Shown here: one piece after another, positions 45,336 to 58,066 of the stretch
Numbering within the stretch: the first letter of the stretch is position 1
Layout: each line of letters opens with the position of its first letter
DNA from: Zygnema cylindricum
Lineage: Eukaryota; Streptophyta; Zygnematophyceae; Zygnematales; Zygnemataceae
Direction: 5' to 3'
Assembly: GCA_037447655.1 (NCBI GenBank)
Contig: JBBHKE010000240.1
Coordinates: forward strand, 1-64,000
DNA length: 64,000 nt
Notes under the pieces: model-generated
Database searches by the model: none
What the model saw: the letters and a program-made list of their open reading frames with translations, nothing else
Told to the model about the DNA's origin: nothing
Made by a program: the position numbers and the translations under genes

Positions 45336-46276
45336 CTCCCCTAAACCTTTAGACTCTTTCGGCCACTAAGTCCACATTCCTCTCTGCAAAACTTCAATTC
45401 AGGTGCCGGTAAAGCCTTAGTCATCATATCGGCTACCATCATCTCATCCGGCAAATAATTGAGTTATCTGGGTTCAGTTCTAATTTGAACACCCACTTAC
45501 AACCGATTGGTTTTCGGTTAGGTGGACAATCAACCATATCGGCTACCATAATTGAGGCCATCTCCTCATTGATGGTTGTTTTCCACCGGTTCCTTTCAAG
45601 ACAATTCATCGCCTCTCCATAAGTCTGAGGTTCATCCGGATGAGATAGTTTTGTTACCTTGTTATTAAGTTGTTTTTCTTGCAACCTTTTGTTACTTCTC
45701 CTTCCTCTCTCAAAAGCTGTGGCCGGAATAGATGGTTCCCGTGGGTTCTTTCGAACAATCTCGACTTTTCCCTTGTCCTTCGATTCCGAATCAATTTCCA
45801 CCACGTCTTCGGCTTCAGGTAGAGTTGTCACTGGAGTTTCCGCGGCCGAGTCCTTATCGGTCTCTTTTGTACTTGTAAGAATGTCATCTTCTCTGAAACC
45901 TGGATAGTTAAGAAGCTCAAAGTCTCGGAATTTTCTGACTCAAATCTGATTTTTACTGACTTTGTATACTTGAAGGGATCCACAGACTTTCCTTCATCCA
46001 TAACTACTAGATCCTTTAAAAGAATATATCTTCCCTTTTTAGATCATAAACTCTGTATCCTTTTACATCCTAATCATATCCTAAGAAGTACCCCGGTTTT
46101 CCTTTAGGATCTAGCTTCCAATTAGACCTATCACTTGACTGCCAAAAACCTTTAAGTGAGATATGTTCGATTTCCGGCCGGTCCATCTCTCATAAGGTAT
46201 TTGGCCTTTTACGGTTGAAGTAAGAACTCCATTTTTAAGGTAATTAGCACAGTTCATTGTTTCGGCCCAAAACCAA
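45336..46276 (-). pseudogene. Copia D internal remnant
   Basis: Minus strand. The RNase H end (YLPDEMMVADMMTKALPAPE) is at about 45,385-45,460. It is joined by an internal deletion to the RT N-terminus (NRWKTTINEEM, IGCKWVFKLELN, 45,460-45,700) and integrase tail (to about 46,270). It resembles copia-1 in the RT part, but its LTR resembles copia A. The 5' portion is missing beyond about 46,276. Confidence 0.75.
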
Positions 46277-47188
46277 AGCTCGACTAATTATTCTCATCGT
46301 TTATTTGGTTTTCTTTTGTATTTATTATTTGGTTTTTTAATTATTTAATTGAGCAGCATTAAAAACATATTGGCGATGGGGACCAAAAAAATAATTAATT
46401 AAAACAGCCTTATGGCTACTAAGGACCATTCGACCAGCCAGCAGAAAATTGAGTGATTAACTACTCTATTTTGAGTAGCAACGTATCGAGGAGATCGACG
46501 ATATGGGCGTAATGGTAACGAAGCGGCAATGAGGAGCACGTTTTTTTTTTTTTTTTTTTGTTTTTGTTTTTTTTGGGACGCCTTTGTGCGTTGGTTTTAA
46601 TTGTTTTTTGTTTTAATCGCGCTTTGACATCGCCCGCCGCGAAAGCACCTATTTATCCGTTTGCGTCCTCCCGTGAGACGTTGTACGTTGCCAACTAAGA
46701 TAGGTATACCTGGCCCAGTGACGTCTTCGCGGGCCAATTCGAAATGTGTCGAACCGGCATCCACAAGAGTCTCCGCGAGGTTATCCTGCGGCCGGCGTTA
46801 TTCTCCTCGACCCTCCACGAGTTTCCTCGTTTCAGCCTGTACCGGCCGTCTGCCGCCATTTGCTCTCCGCGCGAAGCAATTTACCGGTTAAAATTTTGCC
46901 GCACTTGTGAACGTCGACCGTCATAATAAAATCAACAATTCACACGGTCGCCGAAGGTTTACGGTTACAAAACTGCGGCAGGCACATGTAAAAAAGTATT
47001 GCGCACAGTCACTTTCTCACTTCACGTGAGCTCCACGGAGAGAGCACATGTTGGTTTTAACTTAGCCGCAAAATTGAAAATTATTCTCGAATGGTAAACA
47101 GTGTGGCTTGATTTACTCGCGGGTGACGACGCGCATTTTTTTCATTTAGTTTCATTGATATTTTTTCGCGGGTCCATTTTATTATAGT
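46277..47188. other. Stretch without recognised gene
   Basis: No domain found. A T-rich tract (46,543-46,575) is present. The ORFs at 46,660-46,930 have no recognisable similarity. The part 46,620-46,920 is locally GC-rich with many CG dinucleotides, which could be a remnant of a coding or promoter region; I cannot assign it. Confidence 0.4.
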
Positions 47189-47196
47189 GTACAAAG

Positions 47197-48014
47197 CGTT
47201 GTTGTTCAAATCGTGCGATTTTTTCATTTTTTAAGATTTATACATATAATTCGTGACTTTTGAAAAAATCGCAAAAAAACTTGGAGTACTTTCTGTCCGG
47301 TAAACTGAACGGAAAATTTACAAGAACGGTTTTTCACGGAAATGTACGGACTTTGACGAAAAGATACGTTGCACTTCTTAGTACTTTCTGTCCGGTAATC
47401 TAAACAAGAATTTTATGGGAAATGTACAAAATTTTACAGAAAATGTACGGACTTTTACGAAAAGAGATGTTGCAATGTTGCACCATTTGCGAGCGGTAAG
47501 TTAGAATTTTGTACGATCGTCTTCTTCAATTTTTTTTCAGAGAAACCGCCATGAAAACGAATCTTCAAGGAAGCCGCCATTACAAACGCCACAGAAGTGG
47601 TCAGTGAAACTGCCGTTCAAGCCGTTGTCGAAAAATGTGATTTGTATATTGTCTCTACTTTGTTTTTTTGCAGTTGTATGCTCTCTAAGAGATAGAGAGA
47701 GAAGGCCATGGCTGGTTGTCAAATAGTCTCAGACAAACAGAAAATATGACTATGACATAAAGGTGGCGCGGGTTAAGGTTTGAACCTAGACCATCATGTT
47801 GACAAATTAGCCGGTTTCACATTCGTCCGTTTGATGTACAAATTCAAGTAAATATGTGTAGTGTGATAACTATTTAAATAAATGCAATTGTTTAGCGCTC
47901 ATTTAATGGAAAATGTACAAACTGCGGTACATGTAAAATCAAATCGTTCAATGCATAACCTACGTATAATTCGCGTGTTTGAATCGTGCAAAATATGCAG
48001 TTTGAACAACTATT
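47197..48014. mobile_element. hAT-like MITE, copy 1
   Basis: Terminal inverted repeat core GTTGTTCAAA / TTTGAACAAC, with an 8-bp target duplication differing at one site (gtacaaag 47,189-47,196; gtgcaaag 48,015-48,022). The interior aligns with the copy at 59,247-59,971 (for example 'ttttgaaaaaatcg' and 'gtcttcttcaattttttt'). No transposase. Eight-base target copies point to hAT. Confidence 0.75.
47765..47835 (-). other. tRNA-like (SINE-like) block
   Basis: Minus strand ACCGGCTAATTTGTCAACA, then a B box AGGTTCAAACC about 13 nt later. It lies in sequence extra to this MITE copy. Stem pairing is partial; it could be part of a SINE or LTR remnant. Confidence 0.35.
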
Positions 48015-48206
48015 GTGCAAAGTTTTTTTTTTTCGTACGATATCGCGTCGTTCTTCAATTTGCGTTAAGTTCAATGTGACGCTTTGTTTCAAAAACATAA
48101 GCTTTTGAACTATATTGTTTTCATCCACCGTATTTAAAACGTTTGAAACAACAATCAGAATGTAGATTCATCAAAGTCTAAATATTGTGAACCATTACCC
48201 CACATT

Positions 48207-48207
<1 letters not shown>

Positions 48208-48240
<33 letters not shown>
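48208..48240. repeat. Poly(C) run of 33
   Basis: Uninterrupted cytosines. The Gly-rich minus-strand ORFs over it are artefacts. The length may also reflect sequencing or assembly error. Confidence 0.95.
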
Positions 48241-48242
<2 letters not shown>

Positions 48243-48677
48243 ATTGCCACAAAAACAAATGGCGTGAACCACCAATCGTGACAACACTCCGGCCATGGCG
48301 ATGCCCCATATCTTTTGGTTGGCTTGACAACTGTTGCTAAACAAGAGAGCAACATTTCTACTGACACTAATGGAACCGTGTCGAGAAAACATATGTAAGC
48401 TCCTAGCACCAAATTGAGGGGATGAGACATTGCGAAACAACTCATAAGCCATGTAAGGTGGATTCCTCGTTAAAATATGGTGAGAAGAGGCAAGCGCCTT
48501 GGTGAAGCTTCTCGATCAAGAAGAGAACACTTTAGAAGGGACAAAGTTGTGTCAATCGTCTCACAAGATGTAGCGGGGTTAATGGCTTGAGGGCCCTGAC
48601 CATGAGAAAGCCTAGGAACAACTAGGATGAACATCACGCCGGAAAAAGGACACCCGAATATGAAGCATTGAAAACAT

Positions 48678-49163
48678 TAGTGTTGTGTATTGGTAAAAAA
48701 TATATCGCGATAACATTGATACCGATAGTTATCGGTTATCGTACGGTCAGGGATCTCGACATATCGCTCGGAGACCAGCAAATTCCTTATCGGCGATAAG
48801 TGGAAAAAATATAGTACGCTATATAATAGTCCTTTCTAATATATTATATTATATTTTTCACTCTTTATAGCGTGGCATGCAAGGTGTAAAAATTTGTTTT
48901 GTACTCTGTCTAACGAAATAATGGCGGTTCAGTACGACGGAATAAACCGTACAATTGTCGCCGATAGTTATCGATACCGGTGTTATCGCGATAAAAAACC
49001 GATATTATCGGTTTTTTATTGGCGATAACACCGGCATCGATATATCGTGCCAATACATCGATTATCACCGGCGTCGATATATTGTGCCAATACATTGATT
49101 ATTGGCAAGCCAAAAATAGGTACATATCGATTATCGGCAAAACCCTGCCGATACACAACACTA
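48678..49163. mobile_element. hAT-like MITE with central palindrome
   Basis: Inverted ends TAGTGTTGTGTATTGG / CCGATACACAACACTA and 8-bp target copies gaaaacat (48,670-48,677) and gaaaacac (49,164-49,171). 486 bp, no transposase. A palindrome of about 47 bp (48,983-49,030, core ACCGATATTATCGGT) and repeated TATCG words give strong folding potential. Confidence 0.85.
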
Positions 49164-49171
49164 GAAAACAC

Positions 49172-50088
49172 AATCCCCTTGCTCAAAAGGGAGGGCCTTC
49201 CAACCACCTCGAAGAGGGCGCCTACAACAAGCCATAGCCTCATGACCCCCACTGGCACCTGCACGAGTTCCCAAGGAGCGACATCTATCGGATAGAAAGA
49301 ATGTTGGGCTAAAGGGCGGTGAAAGGAGTCTTCTACCGAAATCCGCCCAGTTACATGGATGCAGGTGTACAGTCACAATGAGGGGACGTGGGGATCCCAA
49401 ATCATAAGCCTCCAAGACATCAATATCACGTAAGAAAGTCCAATCCTTATTAGTGGATTCTTACGGAAGTGCAGTCAAAGACAATGAAGAAAGGTACTTG
49501 AAGGACTGCAATCGACAACCCTTTATATGGCAGCCGTAACCCAAGACCAGTCATAAAAGATATCCATACCCAAGATAATGTGCACAGATGCGTTACCTAA
49601 CATGATCAACCATGAAAAGGGAAACATACAGAAAATGATGGGATCAACATTTAGAATAGGGAGTAAAAAGGTCAGCGAGGTGTAGAACCAGGCAAATTGG
49701 AAAAAGGGGGGAGAGGAGGGAAAAAAGAGATACAAGAAAATGAACCAGTTTCTTGCTTCATTGTGTTCATATTTTTTTCCCCCCTTCGCTGTCTTATTTT
49801 CTATAAAGGAGGATGAAATTGAAAAGTAAGAAACATGTGTGACTGTAACCTTTCTTTTGTCACGGATGAGGTTTGTTGAATGAATGAAAACTTGATTTGT
49901 CCCAGGGAGCCACCTGCGATGTTTTGAAGGGGTTGTTTCCCGAAAAAGGAGGCAAGAAAACGACAATAATTGTGCACAAAGCCTATAAGTTATGCAGGGA
50001 AGTTCTCTCCAAGATGGCTTTTCATTCCTCTTGGCTGTGTTCTGAATGCCAGCTCAGGCTCCACCATCCGCATGCAAATTCACATTCT
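49172..50088. other. Stretch without recognised gene
   Basis: A 147-codon minus ORF at 49,523-49,966 is Phe/Leu-rich with possible hydrophobic stretches but no recognised family or splice context. I do not call it a gene. Confidence 0.4.
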
Positions 50089-50226
50089 AAGAAACACAAT
50101 GCTCCACCTTTAAGAAACACAATGCTCCACCTTTAAGAAACACAATGCTCCACCTTTAAGAAACACAATGCTCCACCTTTAAGAAACACAATGCTCCACC
50201 TTTAAGAAACACAATGCTCCACCTTT
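50089..50226. repeat. 23-bp tandem repeat, six copies
   Basis: Six essentially identical units AAGAAACACAATGCTCCACC+TTT, starting at 50,089, 50,112, 50,135, 50,158, 50,181 and 50,204. Located about 0.9 kb past the stop codon of the F-box gene. Confidence 0.97.
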
Positions 50227-51116
50227 GTTCACAAAATTTTACAACACCAATATCCTTGCAAAGCACCAGGAAAGACGGGTAGAAGTTTAAGAGATATCAC
50301 AGAGTAGCACAGCTAAACAGCAAATCCTGAACTCTCAGCTGCAAAAGAATGATTTTCGAAATTGTAAGCCATGTTTTCAAGCTTTACGAAAACTCAGATC
50401 TACTGAAAATTAACTGAAAAAAAAAAATTGGCATGATGCATTACAAACATTCATGACTATACCTACAACAATTTGAGCTAGTCTCTACTATACCTTCACA
50501 CAAAGTGATTGTCAGCTGCTACAAATTAATGAGATTGTGAATACCCACAACAGCTTCTGACCTCCTGCGGGCATCCATACACATTCTCATTGAATTATGC
50601 GACTTCCACAAAATTACACCTGCGATAATAGAAGCCTAATCCTGACAGCGGTTAAAATCTGGCCGTTCCTTCTCCATTCAGCTGTAAAAGGGGAAACAGT
50701 TCTCCATTTACTGTGCTCCACGGGCATCCTCAAGCTTGTGAATACTTATATGCTAGGCCAGATTTTGCCTACACGATAAAATGCTCCATGACGGAAAAAA
50801 GAAAAAAGAAAAAACTTTCAAGAGCCATGCTCAAACTTCCACGTTGTTTAGCCACAGGTATAAACATGCCTAAACTGCCCGTCTCCGGCTTTCGCCCACG
50901 AAATAAGCACTGATAAAACTTATCTACTCCATTTGCTTAGGCAGATGTTAAAATTTCAATCCTGAGGGAAAGCTACCATAGCGGGCTGAAACCACTCAGC
51001 CTGTCGCCGGCCACGAAAGTATAACAATTACATGATCACCCAATGGGCTCCAAAGGAAAACCTTGTTCCCTTCTTTTCAGCAAAGCTCCTCTCCTCTCCA
51101 CCTTTCTTCACCCGCG
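50227..51116 (-). other. 3' flank of F-box gene
   Basis: No further coding evidence. It probably contains the 3' UTR of the F-box gene; I see no certain poly(A) signal. Confidence 0.4.
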
Positions 51117-54100
51117 TCACCTTACCTCTGCCCCAGCCCCACTCGCCCCAGCTTTAGCTTCTCCAGTTCCTCCCCCTACCCACCTCCTTAAGGTACAGGC
51201 GACATAAGTAGTTCCTGCGGCAAAAGCTGACCGAGCTCTACTGAATCGTGCTTTCCCTCTGTCAGGTGACTCCATCATAGGCCCACGCAAAAGGAGATCA
51301 TCATCAACTACCTCACCTTCTTCCTCCACTCCCGTCCTCCTCTCCAATTGGATTTGAACCTCGGGTCGATGAGTTCGAAGAAATGAAATCGACTGCTGAG
51401 AAACTTGTGAACATCGGCGAATCTTCAACTTTTGAAGAGAAGGGCAACCATTCGCCAATGCTATAACACCCAAATCTGTAACACGAGGGCATCCTTTGAT
51501 GCAGAGACGTCTTAGGGAAGGACAGCCTTGAGCTAAACAAGCTACCTCTCCATCACCTAAAGTCTCACTGTTACATAGTGTAAGACGCTCCAAAGACAAA
51601 CAGATGGTGGCAAGAGGACGAAGGCTTGCAACAGTCACAGAATTCCCCACCAAGACAAGTTCCTGCAGAGAAAAAACCAGCAGAAATAGTAAACAAAGCA
51701 TTCAAGGGTCAAGGAAAGAGGTAGTATCATCCATTTGCATTGAAGTGGTAAGCACTCTTGCTCTCCTTGATAAAGCAAGAAATAGGCCATTTAAGCCATC
51801 ATATCCCTTACCTATGTACCTCCAGCCATCCAGTCAATAGACACTCTATAGCGCTGTTGCTTTCCGAGGTTTCCAATCCTTTTTATTTTTTCTAAATTAA
51901 GTGTACATCCGTGTTTAAAACACCAGCCCATTCCCATAATAGTATGATTCAAAATCCACTAAGATGCAAACCAGGTTTCAGTTGCTATTGCACCAAAAAA
52001 GACCCTCCACCACTACTCTTCAACCCTCCACCAATTTGACCTATTTGTAGAGCAAATGAGAGGTTTTCACTCCTAAGTATCCCCCACACAAACCTGTGAT
52101 TTTCACCCAATTTTTGCAGGAAATGTCATCGTTTCCAACATCCGCATATTAAATTTCTCTGTTTCCAGAGAGAGAATCCTGCCTTCCAATTCATGCACAT
52201 ATAAACAAACAGTTCTATCCATACCCAACAATAATGCATAGAATCCCTATGCAACAATAATGGAGTTACTGAATCCAGTTTTCTGCAAAACGGGTACATT
52301 GTTAATGTCTTATTCACAACACCCTAAGTCATCAATTTACATTTACGCAAAAAATAACATTCCATGCCAGGTTATCAATATACATTCACAAAAAACAAGT
52401 ATGTAAGACAGAATATGTTACCAGGAAATATTCACAAGTATGTTCCATGCCAAAAATCTAAATTTATCGTATTACACAAAAAAAAACATGAATATATGAA
52501 AATTTGTCCCAATGCCTGAAGTTATCAGCATTCACTGACACAAAACAATTACGTAAACATATACCTGAAGTTGTCGACAGTGTGAAGCCAAAGCATTCAA
52601 GCCTGGATCTGCCAACTGTGTAGGAGCCCAACCCTCCACATGGAGCCTCTTAAGACCCGGACAGCCCCCGGCAATGGCTGCCAGTCCCTCATCTGTGCAT
52701 TCATTGGCCCTCACGACAACAAGGGCCTCCAACTTTGGACATTTCGATATTGCCTGAAGACCTCTATCACTGATTTGGACGCGTTCCAAATAGATCTGCA
52801 GAACACAAAGACATGAAACAAGGCCCAGTAACAACTAAAGTGAATAAAACACTAGGAAATAAAATAGTTACAGCAGCAGGAGAATATTGGCCCTGTAAAT
52901 TTGCCAAATATAGAAGTAAATTTCCTTTCTACTGCAAAATGAGTGTAGCAACATGCCACAACAAACGACAACCATCCATTTCCATGCTAAAAAAAAAGAA
53001 TTTTGACTATAGACAAACCTATAGACACAAGCCACAAACATGACCCATCCTTCCCCACTCGCTGCGAGCTCCAACTTTCCCAACATATCTGCCCTCTGTG
53101 CTATCACATCAGACAAGCCCTCCTTAAAAATTGCAGCCATTCACCTGTGACAGCTCGGATAGCCGTCCCTCGAGGAGTGCTGCTTCGAGAACTCGATCCC
53201 AATTACCACCATTGCGGGCCAGAATAAGCGTTTCCAATCTTGTTGACCCAGCCACAAGGGCACTCCATAAATGGAAAGTACTTTGATCTTTGAGACACAA
53301 ACGGCGTAAAGAGGCACCACCAGGACTTAGCGCCTCAGGAGTACGCTCGTGCGCAGCTTTGATACTGCAATACAACAAAAAATACAAATTGACAAATCAG
53401 GCACCAGATTCGAAAAAATCTTCAATTCTTTAACCTAGACAAGTGAGAACATAGTGGAAAATTGCTACACGAGCAAAGAAGAAAACAGAAAAACAAGCGA
53501 AGTAATCCGATTTATTTTGCAAAAAAAAAATCACTTTCAGAACCAAAGCGGTGAAAACCAGGTTTAACTGTTAGTCTGCGAGAAAAAGGCCTCGGAACAA
53601 GTTGCAAGCCTCCGATTTATGCCTAATAAACCCTTTGAAACAAACACAGTGACGTTTTAACTCACCTGCGTTTAATGGTAAGGTCCTCCAAGGTGACACA
53701 CTGCTGTAGGAGTGCATTCAGACCACGACCTCCAAATCCACAACTACCACAAGAAAACTTTCGAAGGTCTACACAAAGTTTGGAGAATGCATCCAAGCCA
53801 TCATCTGTGATCTGCAACAACCACATTAAATAAAGTAAACGGCAGGACAACCAAAAAACAGAACCGATGAGGACAAAACCCCATGCAACAGTAGACATCA
53901 TTCGCATGCGCTTTCAGTGGGGATGAAGGAAGATGCCAGTGCAGCAAACAATTAGGTCTAATACGCCCAGCCACAAGGAAAAAAATTGCGAGTCTGCTTG
54001 CCCATTTACGAAACTGAAGTAGTCACACCAAGGCAGTTGCACTGCTTTCAAGTAACTAGCACGTCCTTCAAGATTATAGAAAAGTACATCAAACACTAAT

Positions 54101-56325
54101 GACAAAAAAAGCCTGGAAGGAAGCATCCCAACTTCAGCAGGATAAACAAGCATAAACTACAGTCATGTACAGCATTCCAATGGTAAAAAACGAGCAGGAA
54201 AAAAAACCAGGAAATCTCCAACATTATATCAGAGAAAAGGAAACAAATGGTCCGTGAAACAAACACACATATTCAGAACAGCGTAACAAAATACCCCTCA
54301 AAATTGTCATCATCGCTCCACACTTTTTCTGCTTTACTTCAGTCAAGAGGAATTTCATGGGAAATACCTGCTTGCAGTTCTTCAGTTTTAGCTTCTTCAA
54401 TTGGGTACAGTGCGTGGCAATCGCAATAAGGCCCTCATTGTCGATGCTAGGATTACCTTTTTCTGCTTTGAGTACAAGCTTCGTTAGCCCTACAAACCGT
54501 AAAAGTAATGGAGGCAGGACTGGACCAATGTCCTCATTGGCCTTCAGAATCAAATGCGTCCGCGAGTCAGCATCAACCCTGAAATTACAGGCTACAGCAA
54601 GACATTGTTAACTCACTCACAAAAACCAAGTGGAACAAGATTGTTTGCAATGGGGAAAAAGCAAACATTCACTAAAAACCATTAAGCAGATACAGCCTTC
54701 TTACACTACATAAGATAGGACAGCAGAGATTCGTAAAAAATAACAAAAAACGAACAAGACTTGCATAATTGTTAGTCTTCAAAATGGTTCTGGCAATGGA
54801 GGGAACGAACATCTCCAGAAGACAGAACACCGACTATCACAAATCTCATGACGACACATGAAAGGTATATTATTATGTACGGCATTGTCCAAGACCTTGA
54901 CAATTAGCCCACCTGGTAATGCAACGGGATAGACAAGACACCCCAAACGCAAAGACAGAACTACAAGGGCTAACTGTTTACTGCATCTAGTTGTCATCAT
55001 CAACAACCTGCCCATACCAGCTGACCGTAATAATAATCGCACAAATACACCAGGTACTACAGTAGTCCTCACATCAACCATAGATGCTAGTGCAATTTGG
55101 CCAAGTTGATACTAATACAGAAGATGTTCAAACAAAATGATTACATCAAAACAAACCCGCAGATCAGCCATACTGCTCTCAGAGATACTAGGATCATGCC
55201 AGAGGTGCAGGCAGCCGCCACAAACTACACCCCGCAACGTACATAGAACCAACTTGCTGGCTGCAAACAAATTTATTCAGCCAGGGTATCGTTTTCCTAA
55301 GCATGACATCAATGCACTGCACTCGCCTATATAACCTACCTATGAAGTGAAGTCCTATATGCAAGACAGAAGACGGTCTTGATCAGATCTGGACCTGTTT
55401 TCACACGGTACCGAAAGCTTTTGTAAGCAACCTTTGAGAGGATAACCTCTAATTTTTAGCTGAACCTGTTGCAATACAATTGAGTAAATTGACGAATGCA
55501 ACTGAAAACACTTTCTACAATGGTAAAATAATTAGCTAATGCAGGAATAATGCTATTGAAGGCAAATGTGCTGGTAGCTGCAGAACGGGACATCTTCATA
55601 CACTTATCTCCAAGTCGTGATACTTGAACTTCCACGTGTACCAATTCGACTAAACAATGTAACCGCTAGGTGATCGAAAATCAGGAGGACAAATTCAATA
55701 AAAGGCCATAAAACCAGTCTTAATCTTCCAATTAGAAGTGAGCACAACAAAAAACTTACCAACCCTGTCCCCTTGTTCCCAGAAAAAAAAAATACTACAT
55801 GTTTTTCCATTTTAGCTCATAGTATGCAAGCTCTCTGGAAATTGAAACAAATATTATGTTTGTCACGTCACCCTGTCCCCTGGCTACTGACCCCTTTCAG
55901 CAACCAGAAACCTAAGACCATGAAATTCCCTGAAATGGCTGCAAAATAGTGATTCTTTCGGTCTGGGTCATAGAATGAGACAAATGCACTTACGTCATCC
56001 AGCGACGGCAAACCAAAGAACATCGAGCCAAGTCTCCCTGTTCCAGTTTTCGAAATGCAAGTGCGAGACACTCGTCTGGAAGGTTAGAAATCAAGTCTTC
56101 GGCGTCAGCTTTTCGACCTTCTCCAATGGACACTTGAGATTCATTTCTGTCCTTCACTAGCAGCCTTTCCTCTGAACTTTTTGGCCATCCGAGAGAATAC
56201 TCTACCTCCTCTCCTTGAATTTTATGTTCTAAGGTATTGATGTTTTCAATCTCCATGATCTCCCCTGAGAACGGAGTAGTGGTGATTGGAGGAACCAAGC
56301 AGGATCCAGGCAACGGAAGACGCAT
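51117..56325 (-). CDS. F-box/LRR protein, SKIP2/VFB type (SCF ubiquitin-ligase receptor)
   Basis: Six exons: 56,325-55,994, 54,578-54,368, 53,811-53,666, 53,364-53,145, 52,795-52,565 and 51,662-51,117. All introns are GT-AG, phases agree, and the spliced CDS is 1686 nt (561 residues). An N-terminal F-box spans residues about 79-110 (LPDECLALAF, CSLVCRRWM) and would bind SKP1. Leucine-rich repeats follow (for example LKKLKLKNCKQ, DLRKFSCGSCGFGGRGLNAL, LRRLCIKGCPRVTDLGV) and would bind the substrate. Plant VFB/SKIP2 proteins act in SCF E3 ligases in growth and auxin-related responses. The C-terminus is Gly/Ala/Arg-rich. ATG at 56,325 is the first in frame; a second at residue 24 is possible. 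A GTAAGG right before the stop could hide a further exon. No defects seen, so it is probably functional. Confidence 0.93.
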
Positions 56326-57017
56326 TAGAGAAAAGATCTAAGAGACACCTAGGTATAGAAATATCTCTACCCTCCAAACCTAAACTCTGAATGACACGCG
56401 AGCACCTGCCGTATCATACGGACAAAACACCATACTCGTAGAACAGATGGACTGCTATCAAAATTCAAAATATGTTGAAACGTTGGAAAAGAAACAGACA
56501 AGACAGGAGCGGTTTTCAACAAAGGAGAGTGCGTTTGGCTTAAGGTGACGTAACACGAGACTGGAATGGCGGAAGGGTCAACCGGCCGGTGGTGGCAGAC
56601 TACCAGGTAATTACCGTACATAATCCTGCGCCGTTGGATTTTCTTCGTACGGCAACAGTCAGCGGTTGAAGTATGGAAAAAACACCAACCGCATGGGGCC
56701 GTCGACATTTGGACGTGTGGCGGATGCTTGCAACAGCTAAGCTGGACTCAAACTGCTCCGGGACAGCCGTGTTGTTTATGTACGGAACTAGGGTATACGG
56801 TGTGAAGTTTGACCATCATCGATCATCACTTCATCAGTGGCGTAAATAAATTAATTACAAAAAGGATAACGTGTGAATGTGGTACTCTCTGACAATTGGC
56901 ATGGCGGTATGCCGTTCATTCTCTTACTCGATGGACTTTTCCGTACTTGTCCAATTAAGGCCGGAATTTCAGCCTTTTCACGGATTTGGAAAACTTGCCG
57001 ATCAAATTACTCTACAG
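56326..57017 (-). promoter_or_regulatory. Upstream region of F-box gene
   Basis: Should hold the promoter and 5' UTR of the minus-strand F-box gene. No TATA box or specific operator could be assigned, and the ORF here has no recognised similarity. Confidence 0.35.
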
Positions 57018-57561
57018 TACACCGCGCATCGTTATTAGTGTCAAAGTTTAAATAGTGTGGAAGTAAATATACCGTCATTGACGCTAATTAAGATTTTTTT
57101 TTTTTTTTTTTTAAAAGGTGTATTCTAATTTCGGCGTTTATGCTAATTTGGGAACAGCAAAAATAGAATATTCGCTGTACGATTATATACATTAATATAT
57201 GTATTCGTACAAAATATTAAAAATCGTACGCCGTCGTGAAATTTTAATATCCGTACATGTAAGACTAATTTACGTGTCAAAACAATCCCGTTTTTTTAGC
57301 GCACGATCCCATGCGTGCGCGTCTGATTTAACTCATTTTTTGTAAAATTTTCACTTGAAAAGGTACATTTGTGTACGGTCTGACATCGACCGTACACCAC
57401 ATTATTTAGATATTATTGTAATTCGTCCTTTACGCTATTTTGTACGGTACCTTAATTAACGTCAAGGAAAAATTAAAATCATGTATCCTATTTGAGGAAA
57501 AAAATCAAAATTTTAAGAGCCCAAATTAGTGTCGTTGACACTAATAACGATGCGCGGTGTA
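57018..57561. mobile_element. TA-flanked MITE 1 (TACACCGC family)
   Basis: Perfect inverted ends of at least 27 bp, beginning TACACCGCGCATCGTTATTA on each strand; the outermost TA on both sides may be the target duplication. 544 bp, no transposase. Tc1/mariner-like by its TA ends; the TIR sequence is not one I recognise. Confidence 0.85.
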
Positions 57562-58066
57562 GTGTTGTACATCGTACCGAATTTTCCTCAATATATCTCG
57601 ATCTAATTCGTATCCTGAACCGCATTGAGAGCGTCTTAAACCAGTATCGCGCTATATCGTGAGACATCTTTTTGCTTTGCCCTTTTTCTAAAAGGGGAAA
57701 GCATTGTAGTTGCCTTCGTCTCTGGTGACAACGAAAATTGATCGTCGATTGTTTTTGTGTTAGATCTTGAGCCGTTGAGAGATTTGAGTTGTGATTAGCT
57801 TTGTCATGTTCCAATTTTGATGTAATGAAAAGAGACACGTGGTACAATTCTATTTGTTGTATTTCGCGTGGCTGTAATGGTATGATAAACGGGACAAATT
57901 CGACGTCACGCCAAAATGTCGTGTTATCAATACCGGTTGAGTAACGTACGGAATCGTACTTTTAATTTATGTGCGTGCGATCCCGTCACATCACGCCACG
58001 TTGTCGTGTTTTCAATATCGGTGCTACAGTAATTTGTGTTAGCGTGACGTCTCAACATCCGTACAC

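Noticed and set aside
48155-48452. Gly-rich ORFs
   Set aside because: Caused by the poly(C) run.
49523-49966. 147-codon hydrophobic ORF as a membrane protein gene
   Set aside because: No homology, no splice or promoter evidence, and composition typical of random T-rich sequence.
50089-50226. Possible CRISPR-like array (23-bp repeats)
   Set aside because: Repeats are directly adjacent without spacers, and the DNA is eukaryotic.
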